64,000 nucleotides of DNA. Origin: Tilletia caries (taxonomy: Eukaryota > Basidiomycota > Exobasidiomycetes > Tilletiales > Tilletiaceae). Positions 52,918 to 63,707 of this stretch are shown here, piece after piece (position 1 is the stretch's first letter; every line of letters begins with the position of its first letter). The position numbers and the translations under genes were made by a program. Under the pieces are notes generated by a model. That model did no database searches, was not told the origin of the DNA, and worked only from the letters and a program-made list of their open reading frames with translations. The stretch covers positions 2,356,001 through 2,420,000 of the forward strand of contig JALUTQ010000005.1 of assembly GCA_032718865.1 (NCBI GenBank). Reading direction: 5' to 3'.

Positions 52918-54033
52918 CTATACACTGATGGTGTACGCCAACTTCTCCGCGCTCAAGCCTGCCTTTTGCCGCTTGAAGCCGTCGAGGATGCCATGCAGCC
53001 CACCCTCACAAAGGACCGTCTTGTTGCCCTTGATGAGGCCTTTGGCGAACAGGGCGGTGAAGAGACCATCGCCGGACTGGAAAGGCGCCAGATTGCGCTT
53101 GTCCTCGGAGACCTGCTCTTCGGAGTAGCTGCTTCGGCCGTAGGTGAAGGGGTGTCCGAGGGCGCTGTAGATCAGAGTGTGAATGATCGACACGTCCTCC
53201 CGGAGCGCAATGGCCTCCTTCTCTGGCTTGAGCAGGACAACGACGCGTCCTTTACCCTCCGGCAACGCGGACACGTCCTTCCCCAGCGACTTAACGACCA
53301 GCGACTGAGTCCCGTTCTCCGACACGCAGTCCAACGCCAGCCCGAGGTTAGGGTGCTTGTTGCTGATCGTCTCGGGAGTCTTCTCGTCCCGGTAGTCATA
53401 CGCCTCCGAAGCGCCGAGGGACTTGACGAGCTCGTGGTTCTTGGGAGAGGCAGTCGTGATTACGTAGTATCCTGCCGCACGGGCCAGCTGGATGGCCCAT
53501 TGACCGACGGAGCTGGAACCGGACCAGATCAGGACGGGCGGGAGGGAGGAGTCGATCGGTGGGAGAGAGTCGGTCGGCTTGGGCAACTGCAGGCCGAGCC
53601 GGGTGGGGTCAAAGAGCGCCTGTGCGGCTGTGGATCCGCCGATACCGACGCCAGCGGCCACCTCCGAGCTGACGTTCTCCGGCACTTTGACGAGAAGCTC
53701 CGGCTCGAGGGCGAGGTACTCCGCAAAGGAGCCGTGGTCAGAGAACGAGCCATGGACAAAGCCCGCCACGCGATCGCCCACGCTGAGATTGTGATAGGGC
53801 GCCTTGGAGGAACTGGGCAGACTGACGATTTGGCCGGTGAAATCACAGCCGACGACCTTGCCGGGTGGTGAAATGAACTCGACGTGCTTCCAGTCGGTCG
53901 GGTTTAGGGTCACGGAGAGGATCTTGATGAGTGCCTCGCTGGAGGGGTCGGGCTTGGGGGTGTCGACGAGCTGGACCTTGGCTGTGTGCACGTCGGCGGT
54001 AACGAGGGCTTGCATTGTAGCCGGGACTGACAT
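52918..54033 (-). CDS. MDR-family zinc-less oxidoreductase, enoyl-reductase-like
   Basis: A single-exon gene of 371 residues starting MSVPATMQALV at 54033; the open frame extends 10 codons upstream but with a CTG, not an ATG. The N-terminal GroES-like domain has LNPTDWKHVEF and VGCDFTGQIV. The Rossmann half has the nucleotide-binding WSGSSSVGQWAIQLARAAGY near residue 172. The structural-zinc cysteine cluster of classical ADHs is missing, so it belongs with quinone oxidoreductases and trans-acting enoyl reductases (ToxD/LovC-like). It would reduce an activated double bond with NADPH in the cytosol. It converges on the 5'-nucleotidase gene with only about 100 bp between stops. Substrate unknown; no polyketide synthase in the window. 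Confidence 0.87.
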   Translation of the reverse strand: MSVPATMQALVTADVHTAKVQLVDTPKPDPSSEALIKILSVTLNPTDWKHVEFISPPGKVVGCDFTGQIVSLPSSSKAPYHNLSVGDRVAGFVHGSFSDHGSFAEYLALEPELLVKVPENVSSEVAAGVGIGGSTAAQALFDPTRLGLQLPKPTDSLPPIDSSLPPVLIWSGSSSVGQWAIQLARAAGYYVITTASPKNHELVKSLGASEAYDYRDEKTPETISNKHPNLGLALDCVSENGTQSLVVKSLGKDVSALPEGKGRVVVLLKPEKEAIALREDVSIIHTLIYSALGHPFTYGRSSYSEEQVSEDKRNLAPFQSGDGLFTALFAKGLIKGNKTVLCEGGLHGILDGFKRQKAGLSAEKLAYTISV

Positions 54034-54155
54034 GCTGGGCAGAGGTTGTGGCAAAAACAGCAAGGGTGAGATGGAAATCAGTTGATGCGGAAGGTGAGTC
54101 TGGGCGACTTGGTGGTGGAGGAGAGCACGGACAATTGGGAGCGATCATCCCCCTT

Positions 54156-54164
54156 CTTTATATA
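54156..54164 (-). promoter_or_regulatory. TATA box of the MDR reductase gene
   Basis: TATATAAAG on the minus strand, 123 nt upstream of the ATG at 54033. Confidence 0.6.
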
Positions 54165-55907
54165 GTACCTTCCACGCGTCACGCCTCCCTGGGCAGCGTG
54201 ATGACCCGCCCGCCCTTTCGAGATGGCGAGTCCTGCACTCCTGCCTGCCTCACTCCTTCACGCGAGTCACGAGCTGGGACGGAGATACGTGTTGACGTCG
54301 ACAAGGCGACCTTACGTCCGTAAGCGCGAGGGCCGTTTTGCCGGAGCGGTAAGCTTTCCGGAGCGATCAAGCAACACGGGAAACCTGGCTCGTTGTTTCA
54401 GCTGACCGGCTGGCCACCTCTAAACTTTAGCCAGACTGCTTTTGCAAAGCACCACCTCCGCTGGGCTCAAGTCGTTGCTGATCGCTGATGAGCGTTGCGC
54501 TTCCTAATCTCTCTCTCTCTGTCGTCCCTTCCCTTCCGTTCCTCTCACTCCCCTACATCCCCTCCACTGGCTCGCAAATGCAAGACATGCACAATTAACT
54601 CTTCGTCAATCTCGTTCACGATCGCTTCTTGTTCCGTCCTCAAGTCATGCGTCTGATCCATTCTGTGAAAGTCGGATCCCCCTGAGGGCGTGATGAACGT
54701 CCAGTTGCTGCCTGCTCTGGATGACAAATACCGTACGTTCCTACATGTTCGGCAATCACCCCGAGAGAGTGCTGAGCGAGCCACCCGGTGAAGATCCCAC
54801 GACACCGAAGGACAGGTTGGGTCGTTGGACTTTGCTAATCGTGGGTTGTCTTGAATGAAGCTGGAGGGGCTATCCCAAAGTGGAAGAGGGGCAAACAAGA
54901 GCCGTGCGCAAAGCGCGAATGCTGCGTTCGAAGCCGACCCCTACGCGGCGCTCCCCGCCGGTGCCCCAATCCGACCAAGCGCGGCCCTCCGCCGAGGCGA
55001 GCTCAGAAGAGCGATGAATACGCACGAGGTCAGGAAGGTGACGAAGCGGAAGAAGGCCTGTCGGGAGACGAAGCGTTCTTGTTCCGAGGTCCGGGCGGAG
55101 CTGTGGAGGGGTTGTGGGCGGATTGCAGAAGGGAGTGGTGGGACATTTGGAATGGATTTTGGGGGCGGGAGGCGAAAGGGAAGGGAGTAGAGACGGATAG
55201 GTATGAGGGAAAATAGGATGAAGAGAGCCGTCAGACAGCGGTGTGTATACGTCGCTCTCGATGGACTCCTCCTCACTCACGCAAAGATCCTTCGCAGATT
55301 GGGCAGGCTGGGAAGTGCCATTTTCCCCCTTGCTTGACTTTTCTTCTTGTGACCGGTCACTTCGCGGGCTCCGCCCTGCCGTGCATCCACCCTGGCGAGG
55401 ATCCAACGAGGTTCACGCGTTCACCAACCACGGTTGTGCTTCGAAGTGTGGCGACTGGCGAGCAGCTGGCGGAAGGCGGAAAGATATTCAAATACGGAAC
55501 ACTTCGGAGCTCGGAGAGGACCGGGCGGAGTTTAGTCACGTCAGTCTTGGGCGTAACGAAATTCAGCCCCACGAAGCACAACGATGGATTCCCCAGCGGT
55601 GCAGGGTGTTGGTTCCGGCAGCAAGGAGAGAGGACTCCAATCTGCATGCCTACGCCCTGGCCGCCTGGCCCCTGCGTCCTGCGGGCTGCGGCCTACCCCC
55701 GGGCCTCGATGCGCTGAACGCTGGACTGGGTGGAGGGAACAGTGCGCAAGTCAGTATACATAGCGACAACTCAGCTCACTCACTTGTTCGGCCAACTCGC
55801 CAAATCCGTATTAGTCCTTACATGTCGCCGACCGCCGTCTTCAATTTGTGGGAGAGTTGATTAGATATTGATTGCCAGCCGATGATGCTGCGTCCTGAAG
55901 CCTGAAG
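54165..55907. other. long intergenic stretch without a supported gene
   Basis: About 1.7 kb. Overlapping ORFs on both strands between 54850 and 55280 compete: a plus-strand frame ends GDEAEEGLSGDEAFLF...WWDIWNGFWG, and a minus-strand frame has two hydrophobic segments (LTALFILFSLIPIRLYSL and FRFVTFLTSCVFIALL). Neither has a good start or splice context. A 205-codon ORF at 55243-55860 has no motif and looks accidental. No repeat boundaries seen. Confidence 0.4.
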
Positions 55908-55914
55908 TATAAAA
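55908..55914 (+). promoter_or_regulatory. TATA box of glycosyltransferase copy 1
   Basis: TATAAAA 169 nt upstream of the ATG at 56077. Confidence 0.5.
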
Positions 55915-56076
55915 CAGGCAGGAGTCAGGACAGTTCGCTGCCGTCGCTGATCTTCCTCACCCCCTCCACATCGACAGTTCCCTAATTTTTCCCGTGCGGA
56001 TCTGACCGACCTCTTTCTTGAACCCCCTTCCATAGAGCACACCTACCTGCAATACTTGAGCAAAGCTGTCAAGAAA

Positions 56077-58095
56077 ATGTCCGCCAACAACGATCTCGTC
56101 CACGTCGTCTTCTTCGCCGGCGCCATCTGGGGCCATGCCCGCCCAGCCGTGCAGGTATCCATCACGCTCTGCCGCCGGAGTCCCAATCTCGTCATCTCCC
56201 TCCTCGTTCCGGAAAACCTGGTCCCCAAAGCGAAAAAAGCGATTGACCTCATGCTCGCAGAGGCGACATCGGACGCAAGTCTGGCGGGGGACGTGCGTGC
56301 GCGACTCAAAATTGTCGGGCTCACCCCGCCTGCAGGATACGAAACTCCGGCTAATATTGCCGGCAGTGTGGGGTAACCGATGAAGGACGCGTCTGTCGCC
56401 TTTGTGGACCAGTGGGAGCGGATGCATAGCGAGCCTCAAGAGCTTCCGCGTCCGTCGATGCTCATGGTGGACCTCTTCACCGAATACGAGCGGGAACACA
56501 TCAAGTCCATCAATGATGTCCCCATCATCTTCTGGTGGTCTGCCAACCTGGATTACTTCGTCTTCCACTTTGGTGAGTCGGCTTTGATTGAATGTTGACC
56601 GCAGAAGATCAACAGCACGACTTCCTTGGCTGATCTTATTTCCGCTTCCATCATATAGGTCCAGACGGAATCGGCGGCCTTGGCCCGCTTTTCTTGAAGG
56701 CACTCGACATCTCAAATGGAGATGAGCGCGAAAAGGAACAGGGCGAAGTGAGCATATCCTCTGGCGCAACAAACGACTTGATTGAGGAGCGTCTAAATTG
56801 AATGCCCCTGACCCATTCTTTGACTACAGCTTTGGGCTACCACCTTGCGCGACGTCGCAACAGTCGGCGATTTGCCTCCCATTTACCAGTACGAGCACAT
56901 GTGCTCGCGAATGCCAACTCCACCGGGATCAGGATTGTAAGTTCATGCTGGACGTGGGAATACGGCCATTCACTCGCTCTGGCTCGAATGCTTACGATTT
57001 GTATGGCCTCATAACCTCATTCAACGCTCAAACCGATGCGAATTGGATTGGGGCTGAACAGTCTGATGAACATCTGCACCTCGAGCGCGTTGAAGAAGGT
57101 CGACGGCTATATGGTCGCATCCGGTTCGTGGATTGAGCCAGAAGCGCACAAGATCGCCAAGGCGCACTTCGACGACACTCTCAAGAAGCCGACATACTTT
57201 GTAAACCTCCAGATTTCCGCGGACAAGGACGTGGGCTCGCCGGAGCGTATTGCAGCACTGAGCCCTCCTGAGAAGGAGATTCTCACCTTCCTGGACGATG
57301 CGCTTGCAAAGCACGGGGCGGAGTCGGTCCTCTACCTCAGCTGGGGCACGAACTTTGCTCCCTTCACAGCGCCTTGGCAAGCCGACGTCTTCATCGACGT
57401 CATGGTCGAGCACAAGCGGCCCTTCGTCATGTCGGAGGCCACGATGGGTGCTATCATGAATCCGGGCTTGGAGGAGCGAATTCAAAAGGCGCGCGCGGCT
57501 GGCTTGTGCGCCAGTGCTGCTTGGGTGCCTCAGGAGGCCGTCCTCAAGCACAAGGCCCTAGGCGCATTTATCACTCACGGCGGCTGGAACAGCACTTCCG
57601 AAGCCATTGCGTCCGCAACACCCATGATCTTCTGGTGAGTTTTGCTTCCCCTCATTGTTCAATTCTCCGTCTATCTTCTCCTATCGTGTGCTGACGAGAA
57701 AGTCCGGGTGTAAAAAACCCAGGCCATTCGCCATCGATCAGCCCCTCGTTGCATCTATGCTCTCTGACAAGAGCGAGCCCGCTGGCTGGCAGCTCTACGA
57801 AACTCGCGGTCCCACCCTATCCGACTTCCCGCTTTACCACTTCAAAGAGGGGCCGAAGACGAGCGCGTTGGGAGAAAGCATCCCGGTGCCGACCGGTACA
57901 CCCGAGGCACTGCGCGCTGAGTTCGAGCGCGTCCTGATCCGGGAGGCAGCGGCCGGGTCGCCAGAGCTCAAGAAGCGCAAGGAGCGCATGCTTGCCCTGC
58001 GCGAGCGGTTCATCGAAAGCACTCGACCGGGCGCCGAGGCGCACCAGTCGATCTCGGACTTGCTGAGCCCTATTGGGTGCACGATTCGAGCGTAG
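56077..58095 (+). pseudogene. UDP-glycosyltransferase copy 1, one nonsense codon
   Basis: Five exons (56077-56572, 56659-56747, 56830-56936, 57062-57634, 57723-58095) match copies 2 and 3 in position and phase. A TAA at 56374-56376 (codon 100) interrupts exon 1 where the paralogs have a coding residue. Everything after it is open: GPDGIGGLGPLFLKAL, KKVDGYMVASGSWIEPEA, YLSWGTNFAPF, and the donor-binding PSPG-like box WVPQEAVLKHKALGAFITHGGWNST. UGTs of GT1 type move a sugar from a UDP-sugar to small lipophilic acceptors. The truncated product would have only the acceptor-side start. The single lesion suggests a young pseudogene or a polymorphic allele. Confidence 0.85.
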
Positions 58096-58691
58096 TTATC
58101 TATTTACTTAACTTGAGATCACTGTGTCCTTTCATGCATACTTTCATACAGACCAGAGTCCATTCCGTTTACCTTCGTTTCCCTCTACAGCATAATATAT
58201 GTCTCCTCTCCTTTTGATCGAGATAACAAGGTGCAAGGCGAGCGATTCTTCTCTTGAAAAGAGAAGAGCATCATTTCGCGCTGTCGTCTCCAAGGCAAAT
58301 GATCGCACAGCTGTACATAGCCTCAAACAGGCGGGCCGCGGGAGGCCAGGCACCCCTCTGACGCTCTGACGCTTCCGAGCGTTCAAGCAGGCAGGTCGGG
58401 ATGAGATTTTCGGTCCAGGTAATGGGGCTAAATGTGGGCGTCGCTTGCGCCTTCGTTTCACATGTTCTACCGAAGAATCGGTGGCTTATTCACATGCAAA
58501 TTGCGCCCGCTTCGCCCCGTGGCATCTCCCCCCCAATTTGCCCCTTACTTCTATCTGTCCACAGCCTAGCATGGATTCGACTTCGACACGCCTCCTATCT
58601 CCTTACTGCGCGCAGAGGCTCGCGCAGCTTGGCATTAAGCATGCTGTGGTACATGTGACCAGGGCACTTATTGCTTCTGCTGAAGGACACA
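58096..58691. other. spacer between glycosyltransferase copies 1 and 2
   Basis: No gene supported; small ORFs only. The right end is the promoter of copy 2. Confidence 0.5.
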
Positions 58692-58698
58692 TATAATA
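58692..58698 (+). promoter_or_regulatory. TATA-like box of glycosyltransferase copy 2
   Basis: TATAATA 144 nt upstream of the ATG at 58836, a spacing similar to that in copies 1 and 3. Confidence 0.45.
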
Positions 58699-58835
58699 TG
58701 CGTTCAGTCCATGATCCTCGCTGACCATCACTCTTCTTCCGATCGTCACTTTCGATCCTGTTCAGCACTCTTAACGCTCCTCCTCCTCCTCTTCTTTTGA
58801 CCCACTTCTCCCAGCCTTCAAGCTTCAAGCTCAAT

Positions 58836-60861
58836 ATGACCGTCAAAACCAACGACCTTGTCCACGTCGTCTTCTTCGGCGGTGCCTTCTGGGGTCACGC
58901 CCGCTCGGCCGTACACTACTCCGCCACGCTCTGCATTCACTCCCCTAATCTCGTCATCTCGATGCTCCTTCCGGAGAACCTGATAACCAAAGCGACCGAC
59001 GGGATCGACCTTGTGCTCGCGGAGGCGACGTCGGACACAGCACTGGCAAAGGACGTGCGTGCGCGACTCAACTTTGTCACCCTTGTCCCGCCTGCAGATT
59101 TCGAGTGTCCTCCTCTGTTTGCCGACAGTCCTGTGCGGCCGTTTGCGGATGCATCGGCCGCTTTTAGGGTGTCCTGGAAACAGATCCATGAAGAGCCTCA
59201 CGAGCTTCCACGCCCGTCGATGCTCATCGTGGACATGTTCACCGAGTATGAGCGTGAGGACGTCAAGTCTATCAATGATGTTCCCATCATCTTCTGGTGT
59301 TCTTCCAGCTTCAACTACACTGTTTACCATTATGGTGAGTCACTTCTGATCGAGATACCTGTGCCAGCGGAACGACTTGACTCATCAGATGAACCTTCCT
59401 TCCATTCACCCAAAAGGACCTGAGGGAAGCGGCGGTATCGGCCCGATATTGTTGAAGGCCCTTGACACGATCTCAGACAGCAAGGAACTCGATCAGGCTC
59501 ACGAAGATGTACGTTCTTTTTCTTATTGGACCGGTGTTCGGCAAGGGCCGATTATTTGGCTGAAGAGACTCATCACCTGGAATACGCTCCTTCCCTCCTC
59601 TTCTTTTGTACATCCACAGGCTTGGACCTCAACCTCGTCTGAGCTCGCAAGCACTGGCGACGTCCGACCGCTGCACCAGTACGAGCACATTTGCTCGGGG
59701 ATGCCAGCTATGCCAGGCATGGGAACGTACGTTTAGGATGAACCCATTGCAGCCCCGAACTCCGGGGGAGGGCCCATCAAAATACTGAAGTGCTCTTCAA
59801 TACAAACAGCCTAATGCGCACCGGCACTTCCAACGTGTTCAAGAAGGTAGATGGCTACATCGCAACCTCGGGCTCATGGCTCGAGCCCGAGGCGCGCAAG
59901 ATTGTTCAGTCATACTTCGACAAAACATTGAAGAAGCCGACATACTGCGCGAACCTTGCCATCACAGCAGATGGCGCTGACGCGGTCTACCCGCCGGAGC
60001 GTATTGCAGCACTGAGCCCTCCCGAGAAGGAGATTCTCACCTTCCTGGACGATGCGCTCGCCAAGCACGGTGCGGAGTCGGTCCTCTATCTCAGCTGGGG
60101 CACGAACTTCGCCCCCTTTACAGCGCCCTGGCAAGCGGATGTCTTCATCGACGTCATGGTCGAGCACAAGCGGCCCTTCGTCATGTCGGAGGCCACGATG
60201 GGTGCTATCATGAATCCGGGCTTGGAGGAGCGAATTCACAAGGCGCGCGCGGCTGGCTTGTGCGCCAGTGCTGCTTGGGTGCCTCAGGAGGCCGTCCTCA
60301 AGCACAAGGCTCTCGGAGCATTCATCACTCACGGCGGCTGGAACAGCACCTGCGAAGCCATTGCGTCTGCGACGCCCATGATCTTCTGGTGAGTCTTTCT
60401 CCCTCATCCCCCCCCGGCTTTTCGTACCTACTTGTCGGGCCCTTCCTTTTCTGACCCAGAGCACTCTGCAAACTTCTCTCTCTAATAGGCCATTCGCGAT
60501 CGACCAGCCTTTCACCGCATCCCTCTTCTCTGAGGGCACTGAGCCGGCCGGCTGGCAGCTCTTCGAGACTCGGGGGCCAAGCGTGTCCAAATTTTGCCCC
60601 TCGTACTTCGACGACGGACCGAAGACGAGTGCGCGGGGTGAAGCCATTCCGGTGCCCACGGGAACTGCTGAAGCCCTCCGAGCTGAGTTCGAGCGCGTCC
60701 TGATCCGGGAGGCAGCAGCGGGGTCACCGGAGCTCAAGAAGCGCAAGGAGAGCATGCTTGCCTTGCGCGAGCGGTTCATCGAGAGCACCCGACCAGGCGG
60801 AGAGTCGCACCAGTCGATCTCGGACTTGTTAACTCCCATCGGCTGCACCATTCGGGCGTGA
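58836..60861 (+). CDS. UDP-glycosyltransferase copy 2 (GT1 type)
   Basis: Five exons (58836-59334, 59417-59508, 59620-59726, 59810-60388, 60489-60861) give 549 residues, intact. The N-terminal acceptor domain starts NDLVHVVFFGGAFWGHARSA, with the catalytic-type His in the GHARSA loop after the first strand, as in GT1 enzymes. The C-terminal donor domain has AESVLYLSWGTNFAPF near residue 340 and the PSPG-like box WVPQEAVLKHKALGAFITHGGWNST, ending near PFAIDQPF. There is no signal peptide or membrane helix, so it is probably cytosolic and uses a UDP-sugar (likely UDP-glucose). It is in tandem with copies 1 and 3, all on the same strand. The acceptor cannot be predicted. Confidence 0.9.
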
Positions 60862-61624
60862 CTTTCCTTCCTCATGCCTCATGAATCGCTTCGTCGTCTA
60901 TCTTCTCAGGCTACTACGATGCCGACGAATGGTGTCCTGTCTGTTCCTGAAGCTCAATCATGTCGCAGCCTGTACCAGACTTTTCGCAGCATGTTCAGGA
61001 CTGCGTTCACCTTCGAATCTCGATGAACGATGAACGACTTGAAGCTTCGGCGACGCGCTCGGGCAAATCAGGCAAACCAGAGGTTCTTCCGTGCAGGAAA
61101 ACAATAAAAGAATGAACGCGGCTGTGCGACTTGCGAGGCATGCGCTGAGGCTCCGAGACCTACTAAGCGCCTAAATGGCGTCGCCAGGGCAAGAATAAAG
61201 AAGCAGTAGGAGCACATTCAGGCAAAATGCATCTGCGGTGGGGCGTCAAATCAAGCTTATACACCGAATCATCCGGTCTTGGCTCTCGACCGCTTAATCC
61301 TCGACTGCAACCATTCAGCCCTGGTGTCCGACTCTCCAGTCTCGACCCGAATTCGGGATATGTATGGCCTCGTTGCGTATTGCGCGAGGCGCCGGACGTG
61401 CAGGTGTAGAGGGAGATCCACATGTCACGTATGTATTCGCCAACAGTCAACGCCCCGGATCACTCGGAGGGCCGCGGGGCGCAGACATGCATTCGATTTC
61501 GAACTTCCTAACATCCTCGCACGTAGGGAAAGCTCGCAGTATCCCGACAAGGCAGTGCAATGCGACCATGGGGCCTACCTCGTGAGGTAATGACTAGGAC
61601 ACAAGCCATTCTATGTGCAAAGGG
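60862..61624. other. spacer between glycosyltransferase copies 2 and 3
   Basis: No supported gene; ORFs at 61227-61590 lack motifs. I saw no remnant of another glycosyltransferase. Confidence 0.45.
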
Positions 61625-61630
61625 TATAAG
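61625..61630 (+). promoter_or_regulatory. TATA-like box of glycosyltransferase copy 3
   Basis: TATAAG 146 nt upstream of the ATG at 61771. Confidence 0.45.
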
Positions 61631-61770
61631 TAGTGCGTGTCAATTCACAGTGCCAGAGACCAGCTAAGCCGTCATCGCGTTCCTTCTCCTACTCCAGAAA
61701 CAACTCCTGTCTTGCTCCTCCCCTTCCCTTTGATCCCTTCAGATCCTTCTCGCGCCAAACGATTCTCAGC

Positions 61771-63707
61771 ATGGTCGTCAATGATCTCGTCCACGTCGTC
61801 TTCTTCGGCGGTGCCTTCTGGGGTCACGCCCGCTCGGCCGTACACTACGCTGCCACCCTGTGTATTCACTCCCCCAATCTCGCGATCTCCCTTCTACTTC
61901 CAGCCGACTTGATCGTCAAGGCGAACGGCATCCTCGATCGCGCACTCGTACAGGACACATCTGGTATCGGCGAGGCTGAGGATGTGCGTGCTCGACTCAG
62001 ACTGGTTACACTCACTCCTCCTGAGGACTACGAGTGTCCCCCTGAGCTTCTCGACAGCATGGTGAGGCCCCCCCATGGCGCAGCCATCGCCTTGCGGATC
62101 TACTGGGAACGGATCCACGAAGAGCCTCAAGAACTTCCACGCCCGTCGATGCTCATCCTGGACATATGTATCGATTACGAGGGGGATCACTTCAAATCTA
62201 TCAACGACGTTCCCATCCTCATCTGGTGGTCTCTAAACTTCAACTTCTTTGTCTATTTGTTTGGTGAGTCAAACACAACCCCGGAACCCTGACTGCCTGA
62301 CCAGCCAAGTACGAAGGAAGCTTATCAAACGTAATTATTTATATCACAAGGACCTGAGGGAAGCGGTGGTATCGGCCCGTCGGTTCTGAAGAATCTGCAA
62401 ACGATCTCCGACCAGAAGGAGCTCGATCAGGCGCAGGAAGACGTACGTGAATGAATATAAGAGTCTTAACAGCACGGAACGAGGTCTGACTCTCCCTTCA
62501 TCTACAGCTTTGGTGCTCAACCTCAAGCGATCTCGCAAGAACGGGCGACGGCCCACCTCTCTACCAATACGAACATTGTTGCTCGCGAATGCCAGCACCG
62601 CCTGGTGCAGGAGCGTGAGTCTTCATACTTCATCACCAAAGCAAAGCTCTTGTCGGGAAATCCGAGACTGATCCTTCGTTTGATTAGCTTTGCGCGCGTT
62701 ATTAGCACAAACGTCTTCAAGCAGGCCGACGGTCACATCATCGCCTCCGGCTCATGGCTTGAGCCCGGATCGCACAAGATCGTCCAGTCGTACTTCGACA
62801 AGATACTCAAGAAGCCGACGTACTGCGCGAACCTTCGCGTCTCGACGAACACCGACACCTTTCTTGCGCTGGAACGACTATCTGCGCTCAGCCCTCCGGA
62901 AAAGGAGATCATCAGCTTCCTCGACGATGCTCTTGACAAATATGGTCCTGAGTCGGTCCTCTACCTCAGCTGGGGCACGCTTATGGCGCCCTTCATGAAC
63001 CCTTGGCAGGCCGACGTCTTCATCGACGTGATGATCGAGAACAAGCGGCCCTTCGTCATGTCGCAAGCAACGGTAAACATGATCATGAACCCTGGCCTGG
63101 AGGAACGCTTCGAGAAGGCACGGAAGGCTGGGCTGTGTGCTACAGCGGCTTGGGTCCCTCAGGAGGCAGTCCTGCAGCACAAGGCTCTCGGTGCCTTCAT
63201 CACGCATGCCGGGTGGAACAGCACCTGTGAGGCTATCGTCTCTGCGACTCCCATGATCTTTTGGTGAGTTGCCTCTCGCCAGAACCGATCCACTCTCCTT
63301 TCCTGATCTGACCTGAACACTCGATGTTCAACAGGCCCTTCTTCTTCGACCAGCCTTTCATCGCATCGCAGTTCTCCGGCGGCTCCGAGCCCGTCGGTTG
63401 GCAGCTCTACGAAACTCGTGGGCCCAGCTTGCCCGAATTCCGCCCGTACCCTTTCCACGACGGACCGATGACGAGCGGGCTGGGCGAAACCATTCCGGTG
63501 CCCACGGGAACACCCGAGGCACTGCGCGCTGAGTTCGAGCGCGTCCTGATCCGGGAGGCAGCGGCCGGGTCGCCAGAGCTCAAGAAGCGCAAGGAGCGCA
63601 TGCTTGCCCTGCGCGACCGGTTCATCGAAAGCACCAAGCCAGGTGGAGAGTCGTACCAGTCTATCTCGGACGTGTTAACTCCCATCGGCTGCACCATTCG
63701 GGCGTGA
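61771..63707 (+). CDS. UDP-glycosyltransferase copy 3 (GT1 type)
   Basis: Five exons (61771-62263, 62351-62442, 62508-62614, 62688-63263, 63335-63707) give 546 residues, intact. It has the same architecture as copy 2: NDLVHVVFFGGAFWGHARSA at the start, KQADGHIIASGSWLEPGSH, ESVLYLSWGTLMAPF, and a PSPG-like box WVPQEAVLQHKALGAFITHAGWNST in which the first Gly of GGWNST is Ala. The middle of the acceptor domain (residues 50-130) and the loop after the PSPG box (PFFFDQPF) differ most from copy 2, so acceptor choice may differ. Exons 2, 3 and 5 have exactly the lengths seen in copy 2 (92, 107 and 373 nt). Confidence 0.9.

Noticed and set aside
52900..53871. Plus-strand ORF of 323 codons
   Set aside because: It is an antisense shadow of the MDR reductase, which has the recognisable nucleotide-binding motif.
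55243..55860. Plus-strand ORF of 205 codons
   Set aside because: No family motif, no promoter or splice context, and composition like the surrounding intergenic DNA.
59910..60875. Minus-strand ORF of 321 codons
   Set aside because: It is antisense to glycosyltransferase copy 2, with the same mirror ORFs in copies 1 and 3.
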